This document shows positions 35,533-44,195 of a stretch of DNA of 64,000 bases, piece by piece; the first letter of the stretch is position 1, and each line of letters opens with the position of its first letter. A program made the translations under genes and the position numbers. Below the pieces are notes generated by a model. The model was not told the origin of the DNA. It searched no databases and saw only the letters and a program-made list of their open reading frames with translations. Origin of the DNA: Sphingomonas sp. (GTDB lineage: Bacteria > Pseudomonadota > Alphaproteobacteria > Sphingomonadales > Sphingomonadaceae); the NCBI RefSeq assembly GCF_019749955.1, contig NZ_JAIEPC010000014.1, positions 62,001 through 126,000 on the forward strand. The letters run 5' to 3'.

Positions 35533-35871
35533 TCAATAAAAAGCGATCGTTTCAGCGGCGAACCGTTCGGCTTGTGCGATATCCAGTTCAATTACCCATA
35601 AATCGGGGTCGCGCGCACGGCGCCGCTGCCAATAATCGGTCAGCGCGATCGGATCGGCGTCCGACGGGCCGGTTTCGACCAGCGCCGACGCGCCACCTGG
35701 CCCGATACCGCGCTCCAACGCACGGTAATTCTGACCTTTTTCACCCGTGATCAGCAGCAGTGCGCCGGCATCAGCATCACCCTTTGCCAGCACCATCGCC
35801 ATCCCACCCGCATCATTGACGCGACGGAGCAGCGCGCCGACCAGCAAATGCGTCGGCAGCCGGTTGCTCAT
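35533..35871 (-). CDS. DUF1491 family protein
   Basis: A 112-residue small cytoplasmic protein of the alphaproteobacterial DUF1491 family, recognisable by LPTHLLVGALLRRVNDAGGMAMVLAKGDADAGALLLI near the N-terminus and the Trp/Arg-rich ALTDYWQRRRARDPDLWVIELDIAQAERF at the end. Function is not known. Its start overlaps the thioesterase stop as ATGA (35868-35871), so it is the last gene of ptsN-paaI-DUF1491. Confidence 0.88.
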   Translation of the reverse strand: MSNRLPTHLLVGALLRRVNDAGGMAMVLAKGDADAGALLLITGEKGQNYRALERGIGPGGASALVETGPSDADPIALTDYWQRRRARDPDLWVIELDIAQAERFAAETIAFY

Positions 35872-36338
35872 CCGGCGCGATAGCCGGGCAAGGTCGCCAG
35901 CGCGATGCGCGATCGCATGAAGGTGCCGGTGCCGCGCGCGACTTCCTCGCCACTGGCATCGATCAGCCGTGCGTCGGCGATCAGCACGCGGCGCTGGCCA
36001 TTGATCCAGCGCCCCTCGGCCACCACCGGTCCTTCGCCGAGCGGGCGCGTGAACAGCAGGTTGAACTGCGTCGTCAGCAGGAATCGATCGGTGACAAGCG
36101 TATTGGCCGCATAAAAGGCCGCATCGTCGAGCATCTTGAAATAGATGGTGCCATGCGCCGCGCCGGCCGCGTGAAACTGCTGCTGGTCGATCATGAAGCG
36201 GATCCGCGACGTACCGCTGCCGGTGATTTCAAGCTTTGAGTCGAACAATTGGTTGATCGGGGCGGCGGCGTAGAGCGATTCGAGCGCGCGGTAATGCGCG
36301 TCCGCGCCGTGCGCGCCCGTACCGCGTTCAGGCGGCAT
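35868..36338 (-). CDS. PaaI-like hotdog thioesterase
   Basis: A 156-residue single hotdog-fold domain: LFDSKLEITGSGTSRIRFMIDQQQFHAAGAAHGTIYFKMLDDAAFYAANTLVTDRFLLTTQFNLLFTRPL, where the HGxxYFKMLDDAA helix holds the catalytic acidic residue. It should hydrolyse acyl-CoA thioesters in the cytoplasm; the acyl group is not readable. The ATG at 36338 lies inside the last codons of ptsN (11-bp overlap), so the two are coupled. The longer frame to 36377 lies fully within ptsN. Confidence 0.9.
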   Translation of the reverse strand: MPPERGTGAHGADAHYRALESLYAAAPINQLFDSKLEITGSGTSRIRFMIDQQQFHAAGAAHGTIYFKMLDDAAFYAANTLVTDRFLLTTQFNLLFTRPLGEGPVVAEGRWINGQRRVLIADARLIDASGEEVARGTGTFMRSRIALATLPGYRAG

Positions 36339-36795
36339 CGCGCGCCTCATCCTCGGTCCACAACACATAGAGTGCATCGGCCGAGCCTGCGCCGCGCAGT
36401 TTGGCGACGAAGCCTTGGTCGCGCAGCCGCCGCGACACGCCCGCGAGCGCCTTCAGATGTTCGGCGCCTGCATCAGGGGGTGACAACATCATGAACACCA
36501 GATCGACCGGCAATTCATCGATCGCCTGATAATCGATCGCGGTGGCGAGCCGGACAAACGCGCCGATGATGTGCGGCAGGCCCGCCAGCTTGCCATGCGG
36601 GATCGCAACGCCGCCGCCAAAGCCGGTCGAACCGATCCGTTCACGATCGGCGAGCGCGCTCGCAACCGGCTTGGCGTCGAGGCCATAGGCCTGCGCTGCT
36701 GCCGCCGCGAGCTGGTTGAGCAGCGCCTTTTTGTTGGAGACGCTGACGCCCGCCATCACGGTCGCCGGCAGCAGCAAGTCGTTGAATCGAATCAT
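36328..36795 (-). CDS. ptsN: PTS IIA-like nitrogen regulatory protein
   Basis: A 155-residue EIIA-Ntr domain of the nitrogen phosphotransferase system, a regulatory phosphocarrier without sugar transport. The phospho-acceptor is His67 in GGGVAIPHGKLAGL, and the start MIRFNDLLLPATVMAGVS is typical. It lies 85 bp downstream of hpf on the same strand, the classical hpf-ptsN neighbourhood next to rpoN in many proteobacteria, although rpoN is not in this window. The frame is open to 36924, but the conserved N-terminus sets the ATG at 36795. Confidence 0.94.
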   Translation of the reverse strand: MIRFNDLLLPATVMAGVSVSNKKALLNQLAAAAAQAYGLDAKPVASALADRERIGSTGFGGGVAIPHGKLAGLPHIIGAFVRLATAIDYQAIDELPVDLVFMMLSPPDAGAEHLKALAGVSRRLRDQGFVAKLRGAGSADALYVLWTEDEARDAA

Positions 36796-36880
36796 GGTTG
36801 TTCCTGACGCGGGGCGACCGCCGCCGCACGGCGGGGGCGAGAGGCGCGCCTTAGCGCCTATCACGCCCCGGCGGAAGCAG

Positions 36881-37453
36881 TCACCGTCCGCGGTCGGGTT
36901 CGACCCAGCCGATCGTGCCATCACCCCGGCGATAGACCATGTTATGGGCGCCGGTGCCGCTGTTGCGGAACAGCAGCGCGACAGTGTTGCGCAAATCGAG
37001 CATCATCACCGCGTCCGACACGGTCGCATCGGGCACATCGACGCGCGTTTCGGCGATGATCGGGGGGAAATCCTCGGGCTCCTGCTCGGGCTCGGGCTCG
37101 GCGAACAGCGTGTAGCCGGCATCGTCGAGCGCCGAATTGGCGCCATTCCCGGCGTGGCGGTCCTTCAGCCGCCGAACATAACGCCGCAGTTGTTTTTCGA
37201 TCTTGTCCGCCGCGCCTTCAAAGGCATTGCGCGCTTCCATCGCCCGGTTGCTGCCCTTCAGCACCACCCCGTGCATCACATGCGCGACGATGTCGCAGGT
37301 GAAGCCGGCATCATGCGGCCCCTTGCCCATCGTCACTTGTGCCGACAGCGCGCGGGCGAAATATTTCTCGGCGATCCCCTGAAGCCGTTCGGTCACGAGC
37401 GTTCTGAGCGCGTTGCCGGTATCGACCTGATGGCCGGACAGACGGATCTCCAT
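36881..37453 (-). CDS. hpf: Ribosome hibernation promoting factor (long form)
   Basis: A 190-residue long HPF that dimerises 70S ribosomes into inactive 100S particles in stationary phase. The N-terminal HPF domain (about 1-100) starts MEIRLSGHQVDTGNALRTLVTERLQGIAEKYF. An acidic linker (EPEPEQEPEDFPP) leads to the C-terminal dimerisation domain (about 140-190) with MMLDLRNTVALLFRNSGTGAHNMVYRRGDGTIGWVEP. The start is the second of two nearby ATGs: GGAGG lies just upstream of 37453 and inside the codons of the first ATG. Confidence 0.95.
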   Translation of the reverse strand: MEIRLSGHQVDTGNALRTLVTERLQGIAEKYFARALSAQVTMGKGPHDAGFTCDIVAHVMHGVVLKGSNRAMEARNAFEGAADKIEKQLRRYVRRLKDRHAGNGANSALDDAGYTLFAEPEPEQEPEDFPPIIAETRVDVPDATVSDAVMMLDLRNTVALLFRNSGTGAHNMVYRRGDGTIGWVEPDRGR

Positions 37454-37490
37454 ACTCACCTCCATAAATGGCGCAGATGCGCGGGCAGGG

Positions 37491-38180
37491 TTAGCCGCTT
37501 GCTCCCCAGAGCGGCTGCGTGACGGTCTTCAGAAAATCGGCATGGCGCGCGAGATCGTCGGCGTTCGGCGCGAAGTGACGGGCGGGGCGCACGACGCTCG
37601 GTGGTGGGTTGAGCGTCGCAAGCCCGATGGCGGCAGTGTCCACGTCCTCGATCAGCTCAAGCCCGATCTGGCGCCCGCCAGTCAGCTCGACATAGACTTG
37701 GGCCAGCAATTGCGCGTCGAGCAACGCGCCGTGCAAGGTGCGGTGGCTGCGATCAATGCCATAACGGGTGCAGAGAGCATCGAGCGAATGCTTGGCGCCC
37801 GGGTGGCGGCTGCGCGCGATCACCAATGTATCGACCATCCGGTCGAGCGCTACGGGCACCCGGCCACAGCGCTTCAGTTCGCCGTTGAGAAAGCCGAAAT
37901 CGAAACTCGCATTATGCGCCACCAACGGGCTGTCGCCGAGAAAGTCGAGCAGCTCATCTGCATGATCGGCGAAGCGCTTTTTGTCGGCCAGAAACGCATC
38001 GGACAACCCGTGCACGGCATAGGCCTCCGCCGCCATCGAGCGTTCGGGGTTTACATAGACGTGGAAACTTGCACCGGTCGGCACGCGGTGGATGATTTCG
38101 ATGCAGCCAATTTCGACCAGCCGATCTCCGCCCGAAAAGCTGAGGCCGGTGGTTTCGGTGTCGAAGACAATTTCACGCAT
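37491..38180 (-). CDS. dnaQ: DNA polymerase III epsilon subunit (proofreading exonuclease)
   Basis: A 229-residue 3'-5' exonuclease subunit of the replicative polymerase. The DEDDh motifs are FDTETTG (D7, E9), HNASFDFGFL (exo II) and HGALLDAQLLAQVYVELTGG (exo III His and Asp). The C-terminal part (about 185-229) should bind the alpha subunit. It is the last gene of the leftward run ppsR-maf-aroE-coaE-dnaQ that starts at the replication origin; the gap to coaE is 8 bp. Confidence 0.95.
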   Translation of the reverse strand: MREIVFDTETTGLSFSGGDRLVEIGCIEIIHRVPTGASFHVYVNPERSMAAEAYAVHGLSDAFLADKKRFADHADELLDFLGDSPLVAHNASFDFGFLNGELKRCGRVPVALDRMVDTLVIARSRHPGAKHSLDALCTRYGIDRSHRTLHGALLDAQLLAQVYVELTGGRQIGLELIEDVDTAAIGLATLNPPPSVVRPARHFAPNADDLARHADFLKTVTQPLWGASG

Positions 38181-38188
38181 TGGTCACA

Positions 38189-38782
38189 TTATCCGCCTTC
38201 ATACGCCAACAGGCAAGCGATCACGTTGCGCACCGCCGCGCGGGTGACATCGAGGGGTACGTCGGTGGGGATCACGAAATCCGCCCGCGCGCGCTTTTGT
38301 GCATCGGGGAGCTGACGTGCGAGAATCGCGTCGAATTTTGCCGCATGCTGGCCCGGGCGCGCGAGGACGCGCGCACGCTGAACATCGGCACTGGCTGAAA
38401 CCACCGCGATCTTGTCGACATGGGCGTCGCCGCCGGTTTCGAACAGCAAGGGCACATCGAACACAATGATTGGCGCGGCCGCATGATCCGTCAGAAATGC
38501 GGCGCGCGCAGCCCCGACGGCGGGATGGACGATCGCTTCGAGTCGCTTGATCGCGGCATCGTCGTGAAACACGGTGGCCGACAGCGCCGCGCGGTCGACG
38601 CCTTGTCCGCCCGTTGTTCCCGGAAAAGCCGCCTCGATCGCGAGCAACAGCGCGCCGCCGGGTCCTTGCAGCCGGTGCACGGTGGCATCTGCGTCGAACA
38701 CCGGCACACCTTCATCGGCAAACATCGCCGCCACCGTCGACTTGCCCATCCCGATCGATCCAGTGAGGCCCAATTTAATCAT
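38189..38782 (-). CDS. coaE: Dephospho-CoA kinase
   Basis: Last enzyme of coenzyme A synthesis, phosphorylating the 3'-hydroxyl of dephospho-CoA. 197 residues; the P-loop is GLTGSIGMGKST (about 5-16), followed by GVPVFDADATVHRL (substrate site) and the lid region FDVPLLFETGG, VSASADVQRARVLARPG. Its start overlaps the aroE stop as ATGA (38779-38782). It sits in the compact leftward operon next to oriC together with aroE and dnaQ, a common alphaproteobacterial arrangement. Confidence 0.95.
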   Translation of the reverse strand: MIKLGLTGSIGMGKSTVAAMFADEGVPVFDADATVHRLQGPGGALLLAIEAAFPGTTGGQGVDRAALSATVFHDDAAIKRLEAIVHPAVGAARAAFLTDHAAAPIIVFDVPLLFETGGDAHVDKIAVVSASADVQRARVLARPGQHAAKFDAILARQLPDAQKRARADFVIPTDVPLDVTRAAVRNVIACLLAYEGG

Positions 38783-39585
38783 GCGGTCAGCAGCGCACGC
38801 AAATCGTCATCGCGGTCGCGCGGCGGGGCGGCGTCGAACAGGATTTCGAACGCAAACGCAGCTTGCCCGATCAGCATCTCAAGCCCGTCGATTGTCGCCA
38901 GCCCGCGCGCATCGGCGGCAGCGAGCAGCTCGGTTTCGAGCGGCGCATACACAATGTCGTAGACGATCGCGCCATCGGGCAGCGGCGCGAGATCGATCGT
39001 CAGCGGCGGTTGCCCGGCCATGCCGAGCGGACTGGCGTTGACGAGCAGCGCAGCTGGCGGGAGCGGTGCAGTAAGCGGCAGCACCTGCCCCTTGAGCCCA
39101 AACCGCGCGAGCAAGGCGGCGCCTTTGAGCGGACTGCGGTTGAGCAACGTCACCGGGCCGACGCCAAGCCGCGACAGCGCGAACAGAATCGCGCGGGCCG
39201 CACCGCCCGCACCGATCACCACGACCGGTTTGCCGACGAGGTCGACTTCGGCGAGCGGCGCATAAAAGCCACCGGCATCGGTGTTGGTGCCGGTCAGCAC
39301 GCCGCCGTCGCCGCGAAACACCGTGTTGATCGCCCCGATCGACTCGCGCACGCCGCCGGGATCAGCGACATGGTCGAGCGCGGCAATCTTGTGCGGGATG
39401 GTGATATTGCACCCGCGCCAGTCGGGATCGTCGCGGCGCGCGGCGAAATAACCGGCGAGGCCATCAGCGTCGACACGAGCCGCGCGGTAATCGCCAGTCA
39501 TGCCGAGCGCTTCCAGCCAGAAGCGGTGGATCAGCGGCGATTTCGAATGGCTTATCGGGTCGCCGATCACCTCGGCATAGGTCAT
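38779..39585 (-). CDS. aroE: Shikimate dehydrogenase
   Basis: NADPH-dependent reduction of 3-dehydroshikimate in the aromatic amino acid pathway. 268 residues. The substrate site shows IGDPISHSKSPLIHRFW (Ser pair), NITIPHK with the catalytic Lys, and LTGTNTDAGGFY (Asp). The nucleotide site is VVIGAGGAARAI followed by LLNRSPLKGAAL. The C-terminal helix is DGLEMLIGQAAFAFEI. The ATG at 39585 overlaps the maf stop; the extra in-frame start at 39612 lies in maf. Confidence 0.95.
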   Translation of the reverse strand: MTYAEVIGDPISHSKSPLIHRFWLEALGMTGDYRAARVDADGLAGYFAARRDDPDWRGCNITIPHKIAALDHVADPGGVRESIGAINTVFRGDGGVLTGTNTDAGGFYAPLAEVDLVGKPVVVIGAGGAARAILFALSRLGVGPVTLLNRSPLKGAALLARFGLKGQVLPLTAPLPPAALLVNASPLGMAGQPPLTIDLAPLPDGAIVYDIVYAPLETELLAAADARGLATIDGLEMLIGQAAFAFEILFDAAPPRDRDDDLRALLTA

Positions 39586-40178
39586 GCGACCAGCACCCCG
39601 CGCGTGCGGCAATAGTCGAGCACGGGCAGCAACGGCATGCCCAATATCGTGAAATGATCGCCCTCAATCCGCTCGAACAATTGTACCCCCAGCCCTTCGA
39701 TGCGGAAACAGCCGACACAGCCCGCGATTGCCGGCCATTCGGCGTCGAGATACGCCTCAAGGAAAGTGTGCGACAGCGCGCGGACATGGAGCGGCGCGGT
39801 GGCGACATGACGCCAGACCGGCCGTCCGGCCTCGGCAATGACCGCCGCACTGATCAGCATGATCGCACTGCCCGACATTGCGGTCAGGTGCGCGTGTGCC
39901 TGCGCCCGACTCTCGGGCTTGTCGAGCAACGTCCCGTCGGCGAGCACGACAATCGAATCGCTACCGAGCACCAACGCTTCGGGCTGCGCGCCCGACACCC
40001 GCACCGCTTTCAGCTCGGCAAGCCGGTCGGCAATGTCGCGCGGCGCAACATCGTCCGCCAGCATCGCTTGCTTGAACGACAGTTCGTCGATCGCGGCGGG
40101 GATGGCCGTGAAGGGAACCCCGGCGGCGTCAAGCATCGCGCGGCGCGATGTGCTTTGCGACGCGAGGATCAGCTTCAC
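39582..40178 (-). CDS. maf: Maf-family nucleotide pyrophosphatase
   Basis: A 198-residue Maf/YhdE-type house-cleaning pyrophosphatase that hydrolyses modified or non-canonical nucleoside triphosphates. Visible: LILASQSTSRRAMLDAAGVPF (the SxSxRR nucleotide motif), VLGSDSIVVLADGTLLDKPESRAQAHAHLTAMSG and CFRIEGLGVQLFERIEGDHFTILGMPLLPVL. Which Maf subgroup (dTTP/UTP or m7GTP) is not certain by eye. It is coupled to ppsR upstream and aroE downstream by ATGA overlaps. Confidence 0.94.
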   Translation of the reverse strand: MKLILASQSTSRRAMLDAAGVPFTAIPAAIDELSFKQAMLADDVAPRDIADRLAELKAVRVSGAQPEALVLGSDSIVVLADGTLLDKPESRAQAHAHLTAMSGSAIMLISAAVIAEAGRPVWRHVATAPLHVRALSHTFLEAYLDAEWPAIAGCVGCFRIEGLGVQLFERIEGDHFTILGMPLLPVLDYCRTRGVLVA

Positions 40179-40987
40179 GCGCGCGCCCCGCGTTCACTGA
40201 CCAGCGCGATGATTGCAGCGGCAGTTTCCTCGATCGAGCGGCGCGTGACGTCGATCACCGGCCAGCCATTATCGGCGAACATCCGCCGCGCATAAGCGAC
40301 TTCGCGCGTGACCGATTCCTGGTCGACATAGGCGGTTTCAGGCGCTTGGTTGAGCGACAACAGCCGGTTGCGGCGAACCTGAATCAGCCGGTCGGCGCTG
40401 GTCGTCAGCCCGACGACCAGCGGGTGCTTGAGCGTGAACAGCGCGGGCGGCGGTTCGAGCTCGATCACAATCGGGATATTCGCGGTCTTGAACCCGCGGT
40501 TGGCGAGATAAATCGACGTCGGCGTCTTCGACGATCGCGACACACCCGCGAGGACGATATCGGCTTCTTCCCAATCCTCATGCCCGATGCCGTCATCATG
40601 GGCGATCGTGAACTGGATCGCTTCGACCCGCTCGAAATAGGCTGCGTCCAGCATGTGCTGGCGCCCTGGCCGCGCCTTGGCCCGCTGGCCGAGCATCCCC
40701 GACAGCGCATCGGTGACGGGATCGAGCGGTGCGACAGCGGGCAGACCGAGCGCGCGGCACTGCGCCTCGAGCGTGCGCCGCGTCGCGGGATTGACCAAAG
40801 TGAACAGCACCAGCCCCGGATTTTGCGTGATTTCCTGCAAAATGCGTTCGAGATGCGCTTCGCTGCGCACCATCGGCCAGAAATGACGGATCGTCTCGAC
40901 ATCGTCATATTGCGCGAGCGCCGCCTTGGCGATGTTTTCGAGCGTCTCGCCGGTCGAATCCGACAGGAGGTGGAGGTGGAGCCGCAT
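40175..40987 (-). CDS. ppsR: Pyruvate, phosphate dikinase regulatory protein
   Basis: A 270-residue DUF299 bifunctional kinase/phosphorylase that switches PEP synthase or pyruvate phosphate dikinase off and on. Landmarks: the start MRLHLHLLSDSTGETLENIAKAALAQ and the P-loop GVSRSSKTPTSIYLANRGFKTAN. This is the RP001-type gene that flanks the chromosomal origin in Rickettsia and Caulobacter. It heads the leftward operon ppsR-maf-aroE-coaE-dnaQ, and its start borders the origin region. The frame to 41050 runs into DnaA boxes and is not conserved. Confidence 0.93.
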   Translation of the reverse strand: MRLHLHLLSDSTGETLENIAKAALAQYDDVETIRHFWPMVRSEAHLERILQEITQNPGLVLFTLVNPATRRTLEAQCRALGLPAVAPLDPVTDALSGMLGQRAKARPGRQHMLDAAYFERVEAIQFTIAHDDGIGHEDWEEADIVLAGVSRSSKTPTSIYLANRGFKTANIPIVIELEPPPALFTLKHPLVVGLTTSADRLIQVRRNRLLSLNQAPETAYVDQESVTREVAYARRMFADNGWPVIDVTRRSIEETAAAIIALVSERGARA

Positions 40988-41287
40988 CAGCGGGACGGAT
41001 ATGTGGAAAACATGCGCAAAAAACCTAGCGCAACTCGCCCGAGCCGCCAAGCCAGCGCGTGCTGTGGATCGATCGCCCGGCTATCCACATGCTCATCGAC
41101 AGGCGGTGATTCACCCCACAGACTGTGGATAATGGGGATGCCGCCATCGACTCGCTCGCGAATCCGCGGCCTGGGGCGGTCAAGCTGTTGGCAATTGCGG
41201 GGCGGTTGCTTAAGCCCCACTGCTCACCGACCAACAATCTCAACATCCTTCTTTTAAGATTCTATAATGAAGTAAGGGAGAGCGATC
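40988..41287. other. Probable chromosomal replication origin (oriC)
   Basis: The 300-bp gap between divergent ppsR and hemE matches the origin site known for Caulobacter and Rickettsia (RP001-hemE). DnaA-box candidates: TGTGGAAAA (41002-41010), TGTGGATCG (41063-41071), CTATCCACA (41081-41089, reverse, one mismatch) and a perfect TGTGGATAA (41124-41132). The right end (about 41231-41275) is AT-rich and could be the unwinding element; it also holds a TATAAT hexamer for hemE. Genes run outward on both sides, and parS sites with parAB lie 3-9 kb to the right. No coding frame is expected here. Confidence 0.85.
41240..41268 (+). promoter_or_regulatory. Probable hemE promoter inside the oriC AT-rich segment
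   Basis: A perfect -10 hexamer TATAAT (41263-41268) has a weak -35, TCAACA (41240-41245), 17 bp upstream. Transcription would begin close to the AGGGAG ribosome site at 41275-41280, giving a very short leader for the TTG-started hemE. The promoter overlaps the AT-rich part of the origin, so firing and transcription could influence each other. Confidence 0.5.
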
Positions 41288-42310
41288 TTGTCCGTACCAA
41301 AGCCTTTGCTCGCGACCTTGAAGGGCGAGCGTCATGAGCGCCGACCGATCTGGCTGATGCGTCAGGCCGGACGATACCTGCCCGAATATCGGGCGTTGCG
41401 CGCCGAAAGGGGCGGGTTTCTCGATCTGGTCAATGATAGCGATGCGGCGGCCGAAGTGACGATCCAGCCGCTCCGCCGGTTCGATTTCGATGCGGCCATC
41501 CTCTTTTCCGATATCTTGATGGTCCCCTCGGCCATGGGGCAGGATCTGCGTTTCGGGGCCGGCGAAGGGCCCGAGCTCAAACCCGCGCTGGTCGATCATG
41601 CGCTGGCGGCGCTGGAAGCGGTGCCTGAGCGGCTCGAGCCGGTTTATGCGACCGTGCGCAAGGTCGCCGCCCAGTTGGCCCCCACAACCACCTTTCTGGG
41701 CTTTGCGGGCAGCCCCTGGACGGTCGCGACCTATATGGTCGCAGGTCACGGCAGCAAGGACCAAGCCGAGACCCGCCGCTATGCCTATCGCGACCCCAAG
41801 GCTTTCGGTGAGATCATCGATGCGATTGCCGAGGTGACGGTCGAGTATCTGGTCGCGCAATTCGCCGCCGGGGTTGATGCGGTCCAGCTGTTCGATAGCT
41901 GGGCGGGGAGCCTCTCGCCGCAACAGTTTGAGGACTGGGTGATCGCGCCCAATGCCGCCATCGTCGCCAAATTGCGCGCGCGGGTGCCGCATGCGACGAT
42001 TATCGGTTTCCCCAAGGGCGCCGGCGCCAAGCTGGTGGCTTATGCAACCCAAACCGGCGTCGATGCGCTGGGGCTCGACGAAACGCTAGATCCGGTCTGG
42101 GCCAATAGCGTCCTACCGCCCGAAATGCCGGTGCAGGGCAACCTCGATCCGCTCGCGCTGATCACCGGCGGTGAGACGCTCGACCGCGCGATCGACCGCG
42201 TACTCAACGCCTTCCCCGAAAGGCCGCATGTCTTCAATCTGGGCCACGGGATATTGCAGGATACCCCGATCCCGCATGTCGATGCGCTGGTGGCGAGAGT
42301 GAGGCGATAG
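41288..42310 (+). CDS. hemE: Uroporphyrinogen decarboxylase
   Basis: Decarboxylates the four acetate side chains of uroporphyrinogen III to coproporphyrinogen III in heme synthesis. 340 residues with the start motif RRPIWLMRQAGRYLPEYRALRA (active-site Arg residues), FSDILMVPSAMGQDLRF (catalytic Asp region), GFAGSPWTVATYM and FDSWAGSL. It begins with TTG preceded by AGGGAG; no in-frame ATG precedes the conserved block. It is the classical origin-flanking gene in alphaproteobacteria. hemJ follows one base after the stop, so the two form a heme operon. Confidence 0.96.
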   Translation: MSVPKPLLATLKGERHERRPIWLMRQAGRYLPEYRALRAERGGFLDLVNDSDAAAEVTIQPLRRFDFDAAILFSDILMVPSAMGQDLRFGAGEGPELKPALVDHALAALEAVPERLEPVYATVRKVAAQLAPTTTFLGFAGSPWTVATYMVAGHGSKDQAETRRYAYRDPKAFGEIIDAIAEVTVEYLVAQFAAGVDAVQLFDSWAGSLSPQQFEDWVIAPNAAIVAKLRARVPHATIIGFPKGAGAKLVAYATQTGVDALGLDETLDPVWANSVLPPEMPVQGNLDPLALITGGETLDRAIDRVLNAFPERPHVFNLGHGILQDTPIPHVDALVARVRR

Positions 42311-42311
42311 C

Positions 42312-42767
42312 ATGGCGGGTTGGTTGGGCAGCGCTTACCCCTGGGTGAAGACCGCGCATCTGGTGTTTGTGATTTTCTGGATGGCCGGCTTGTTCATGCT
42401 GCCGCGCTACCTCGTCTATCATCAGGAAGACGGGCTGACCGGACCACAAGCTGAACGCTGGATTGAACGCGAATCGAAGCTGCGATCAATCATCCTGGGT
42501 CCATCGCTGGTGGTGGTGTGGGTGCTCGGACTGATGCTCGCCGCGCATGTGGGGTTATTCAGTGGCGTGCCGCATCTCGGTTGGCTGCATAGCAAGCTGG
42601 TGATCGTGCTGCTGCTGAGCGGCTTCCACGGCTGGGCGGTGGGCTATTCCAAGGCGCTGGCGAAGGGGCAGGCAAAGCTCTCCGGTCGAACGCTGCGGTT
42701 GGCGAACGAAATCCCCGGCGTGTCGGTCGCGCTCATCGTGATGCTGGCGATCGTCCAGCCCTTCTGA
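42312..42767 (+). CDS. hemJ: Protoporphyrinogen oxidase HemJ
   Basis: A 151-residue membrane protein with four helices, catalysing oxidation of protoporphyrinogen IX late in heme synthesis in organisms without HemG/HemY. The helix-1 block WVKTAHLVFVIFWMAGLFMLPRYLVYH carries the conserved heme-ligand His and Arg. The LHSKLVIVLLLSGFHGW segment holds the second conserved Lys/His group, and RLANEIPGVSVALIVMLAIV ends the chain. The position right after hemE supports the assignment; it is often annotated only as CopD-like. Confidence 0.9.
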   Translation: MAGWLGSAYPWVKTAHLVFVIFWMAGLFMLPRYLVYHQEDGLTGPQAERWIERESKLRSIILGPSLVVVWVLGLMLAAHVGLFSGVPHLGWLHSKLVIVLLLSGFHGWAVGYSKALAKGQAKLSGRTLRLANEIPGVSVALIVMLAIVQPF

Positions 42768-42789
42768 CCGCAATCTGTGGGCGCGTTGC

Positions 42790-42818
42790 TTGACTTGGCC
42801 GCGCCCGATGCCTAATTC
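42790..42818 (+). promoter_or_regulatory. Sigma-70-type promoter for rho
   Basis: TTGACT (42790-42795) and TAATTC (42813-42818) are spaced by 17 bp in the gap after hemJ, giving rho a leader of about 110 nt. In that leader, CTATGCG (42829-42835) and CGCATAG (42850-42856) can pair into a 7-bp hairpin near the expected transcript start, which may matter for rho autoregulation. Confidence 0.6.
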
Positions 42819-42938
42819 TTTAACCAACCTATGCGGTGCTGATGTGCAGCGCATAGCGTATCCTCCAGCCTCGTCGTGCCCTTCTCGCCGACCGATGCGC
42901 TCCCCCGCCTGATCTGCCTCTTTCCCGGAAATCTCCCC

Positions 42939-44195
42939 ATGCATCTCGCCGACCTGAAGAAAAAAACCCCCGCCCAGCTCGTCGAGATGGCCGAATCGCT
43001 CGGGGTCGAAAGTGCCTCGACCTTGCGCAAGCAGGATCTGATGTTCGCGATCCTGAAGGTCCAGGCGGAAAATGGCGAGCAGATCATGGGGCTGGGCACG
43101 ATCGAAGTGCTGCCCGACGGGTTCGGTTTCCTGCGCTCGCCCGAAGCCAATTATCTGGCGGGACCGGACGATATCTACATCTCACCCAACCAGGTCCGCA
43201 AATTCGGGCTGCGTACGGGCGATACCGTCGAAGGCGAAATTCGCGGGCCGAAGGATGGCGAACGCTATTTCGCGCTGACCCGGCTGACGTCGGTTAACTT
43301 CGACGATCCCGAAGCGGTGCGTCACCGCGTCAATTTCGACAATCTGACGCCGCTCTATCCCGACGAGAAGCTGACGCTCGACCCCTATGACCCGACCGTC
43401 AAGGACAAGTCGGCCCGCGTTATCGACATCGTCAGCCCGCAGGGCAAAGGCCAGCGTGCGCTGATCGTGGCACCGCCGCGCGTCGGCAAGACCGTGCTGC
43501 TCCAGAATATCGCCAAGGCGATTACCGACAATCACCCTGAAGTCTTCCTGATCGTGCTGCTGATCGACGAGCGGCCCGAGGAAGTGACCGACATGCAGCG
43601 CAGCGTGAAGGGTGAAGTCATCAGCTCGACTTTCGACGAACCTGCGCAGCGCCACGTTCAAGTTGCTGAAATGGTTATTGAAAAGGCCAAGCGTCTGGTC
43701 GAGCACAAGAAGGACGTCGTGATCCTGCTCGATTCGATCACCCGGCTTGGCCGCGCCTACAACACGGTCGTGCCGTCGTCGGGCAAGGTGCTGACCGGCG
43801 GCGTCGATGCCAATGCGCTCCAGCGGCCGAAGCGCTTTTTCGGTGCCGCGCGCAATATCGAGGAAGGCGGATCGCTCTCGATCATTGCTACTGCGCTGAT
43901 CGATACCGGCAGTCGGATGGACGAAGTGATCTTCGAAGAATTCAAGGGCACGGGTAACTCGGAGATCGTGCTCGATCGCAAGGTCGCCGACAAGCGCATC
44001 TTCCCCGCGCTCGATGTCGGCAAGTCGGGCACGCGCAAAGAAGAACTGCTGGTCGACAAGGCCAAGCTCTCGAAGATGTGGGTGCTGCGCCGCATCCTGA
44101 TGCAGATGGGCACGATCGACGCGATGGAATTCCTGCTCGACAAGATGAAGGAATCGAAGACCAACGAGGAATTCTTCGACTCAATGAATCAGTAG
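42939..44195 (+). CDS. rho: Transcription termination factor Rho
   Basis: A hexameric RNA helicase/ATPase of 418 residues that ends transcription of untranslated RNA. Starting [22 protein letters not shown], it has an N-terminal helical domain and the cold-shock RNA-binding domain ([35 protein letters not shown]). Walker A is [12 protein letters not shown], the catalytic segment [15 protein letters not shown], the Q-loop region [17 protein letters not shown] and the R-loop [12 protein letters not shown]. The upstream frame to 42876 is not conserved. The 3' end carries a duplicated stop region before the convergent ogt gene. Confidence 0.97.
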   Translation: MHLADLKKKTPAQLVEMAESLGVESASTLRKQDLMFAILKVQAENGEQIMGLGTIEVLPDGFGFLRSPEANYLAGPDDIYISPNQVRKFGLRTGDTVEGEIRGPKDGERYFALTRLTSVNFDDPEAVRHRVNFDNLTPLYPDEKLTLDPYDPTVKDKSARVIDIVSPQGKGQRALIVAPPRVGKTVLLQNIAKAITDNHPEVFLIVLLIDERPEEVTDMQRSVKGEVISSTFDEPAQRHVQVAEMVIEKAKRLVEHKKDVVILLDSITRLGRAYNTVVPSSGKVLTGGVDANALQRPKRFFGAARNIEEGGSLSIIATALIDTGSRMDEVIFEEFKGTGNSEIVLDRKVADKRIFPALDVGKSGTRKEELLVDKAKLSKMWVLRRILMQMGTIDAMEFLLDKMKESKTNEEFFDSMNQ

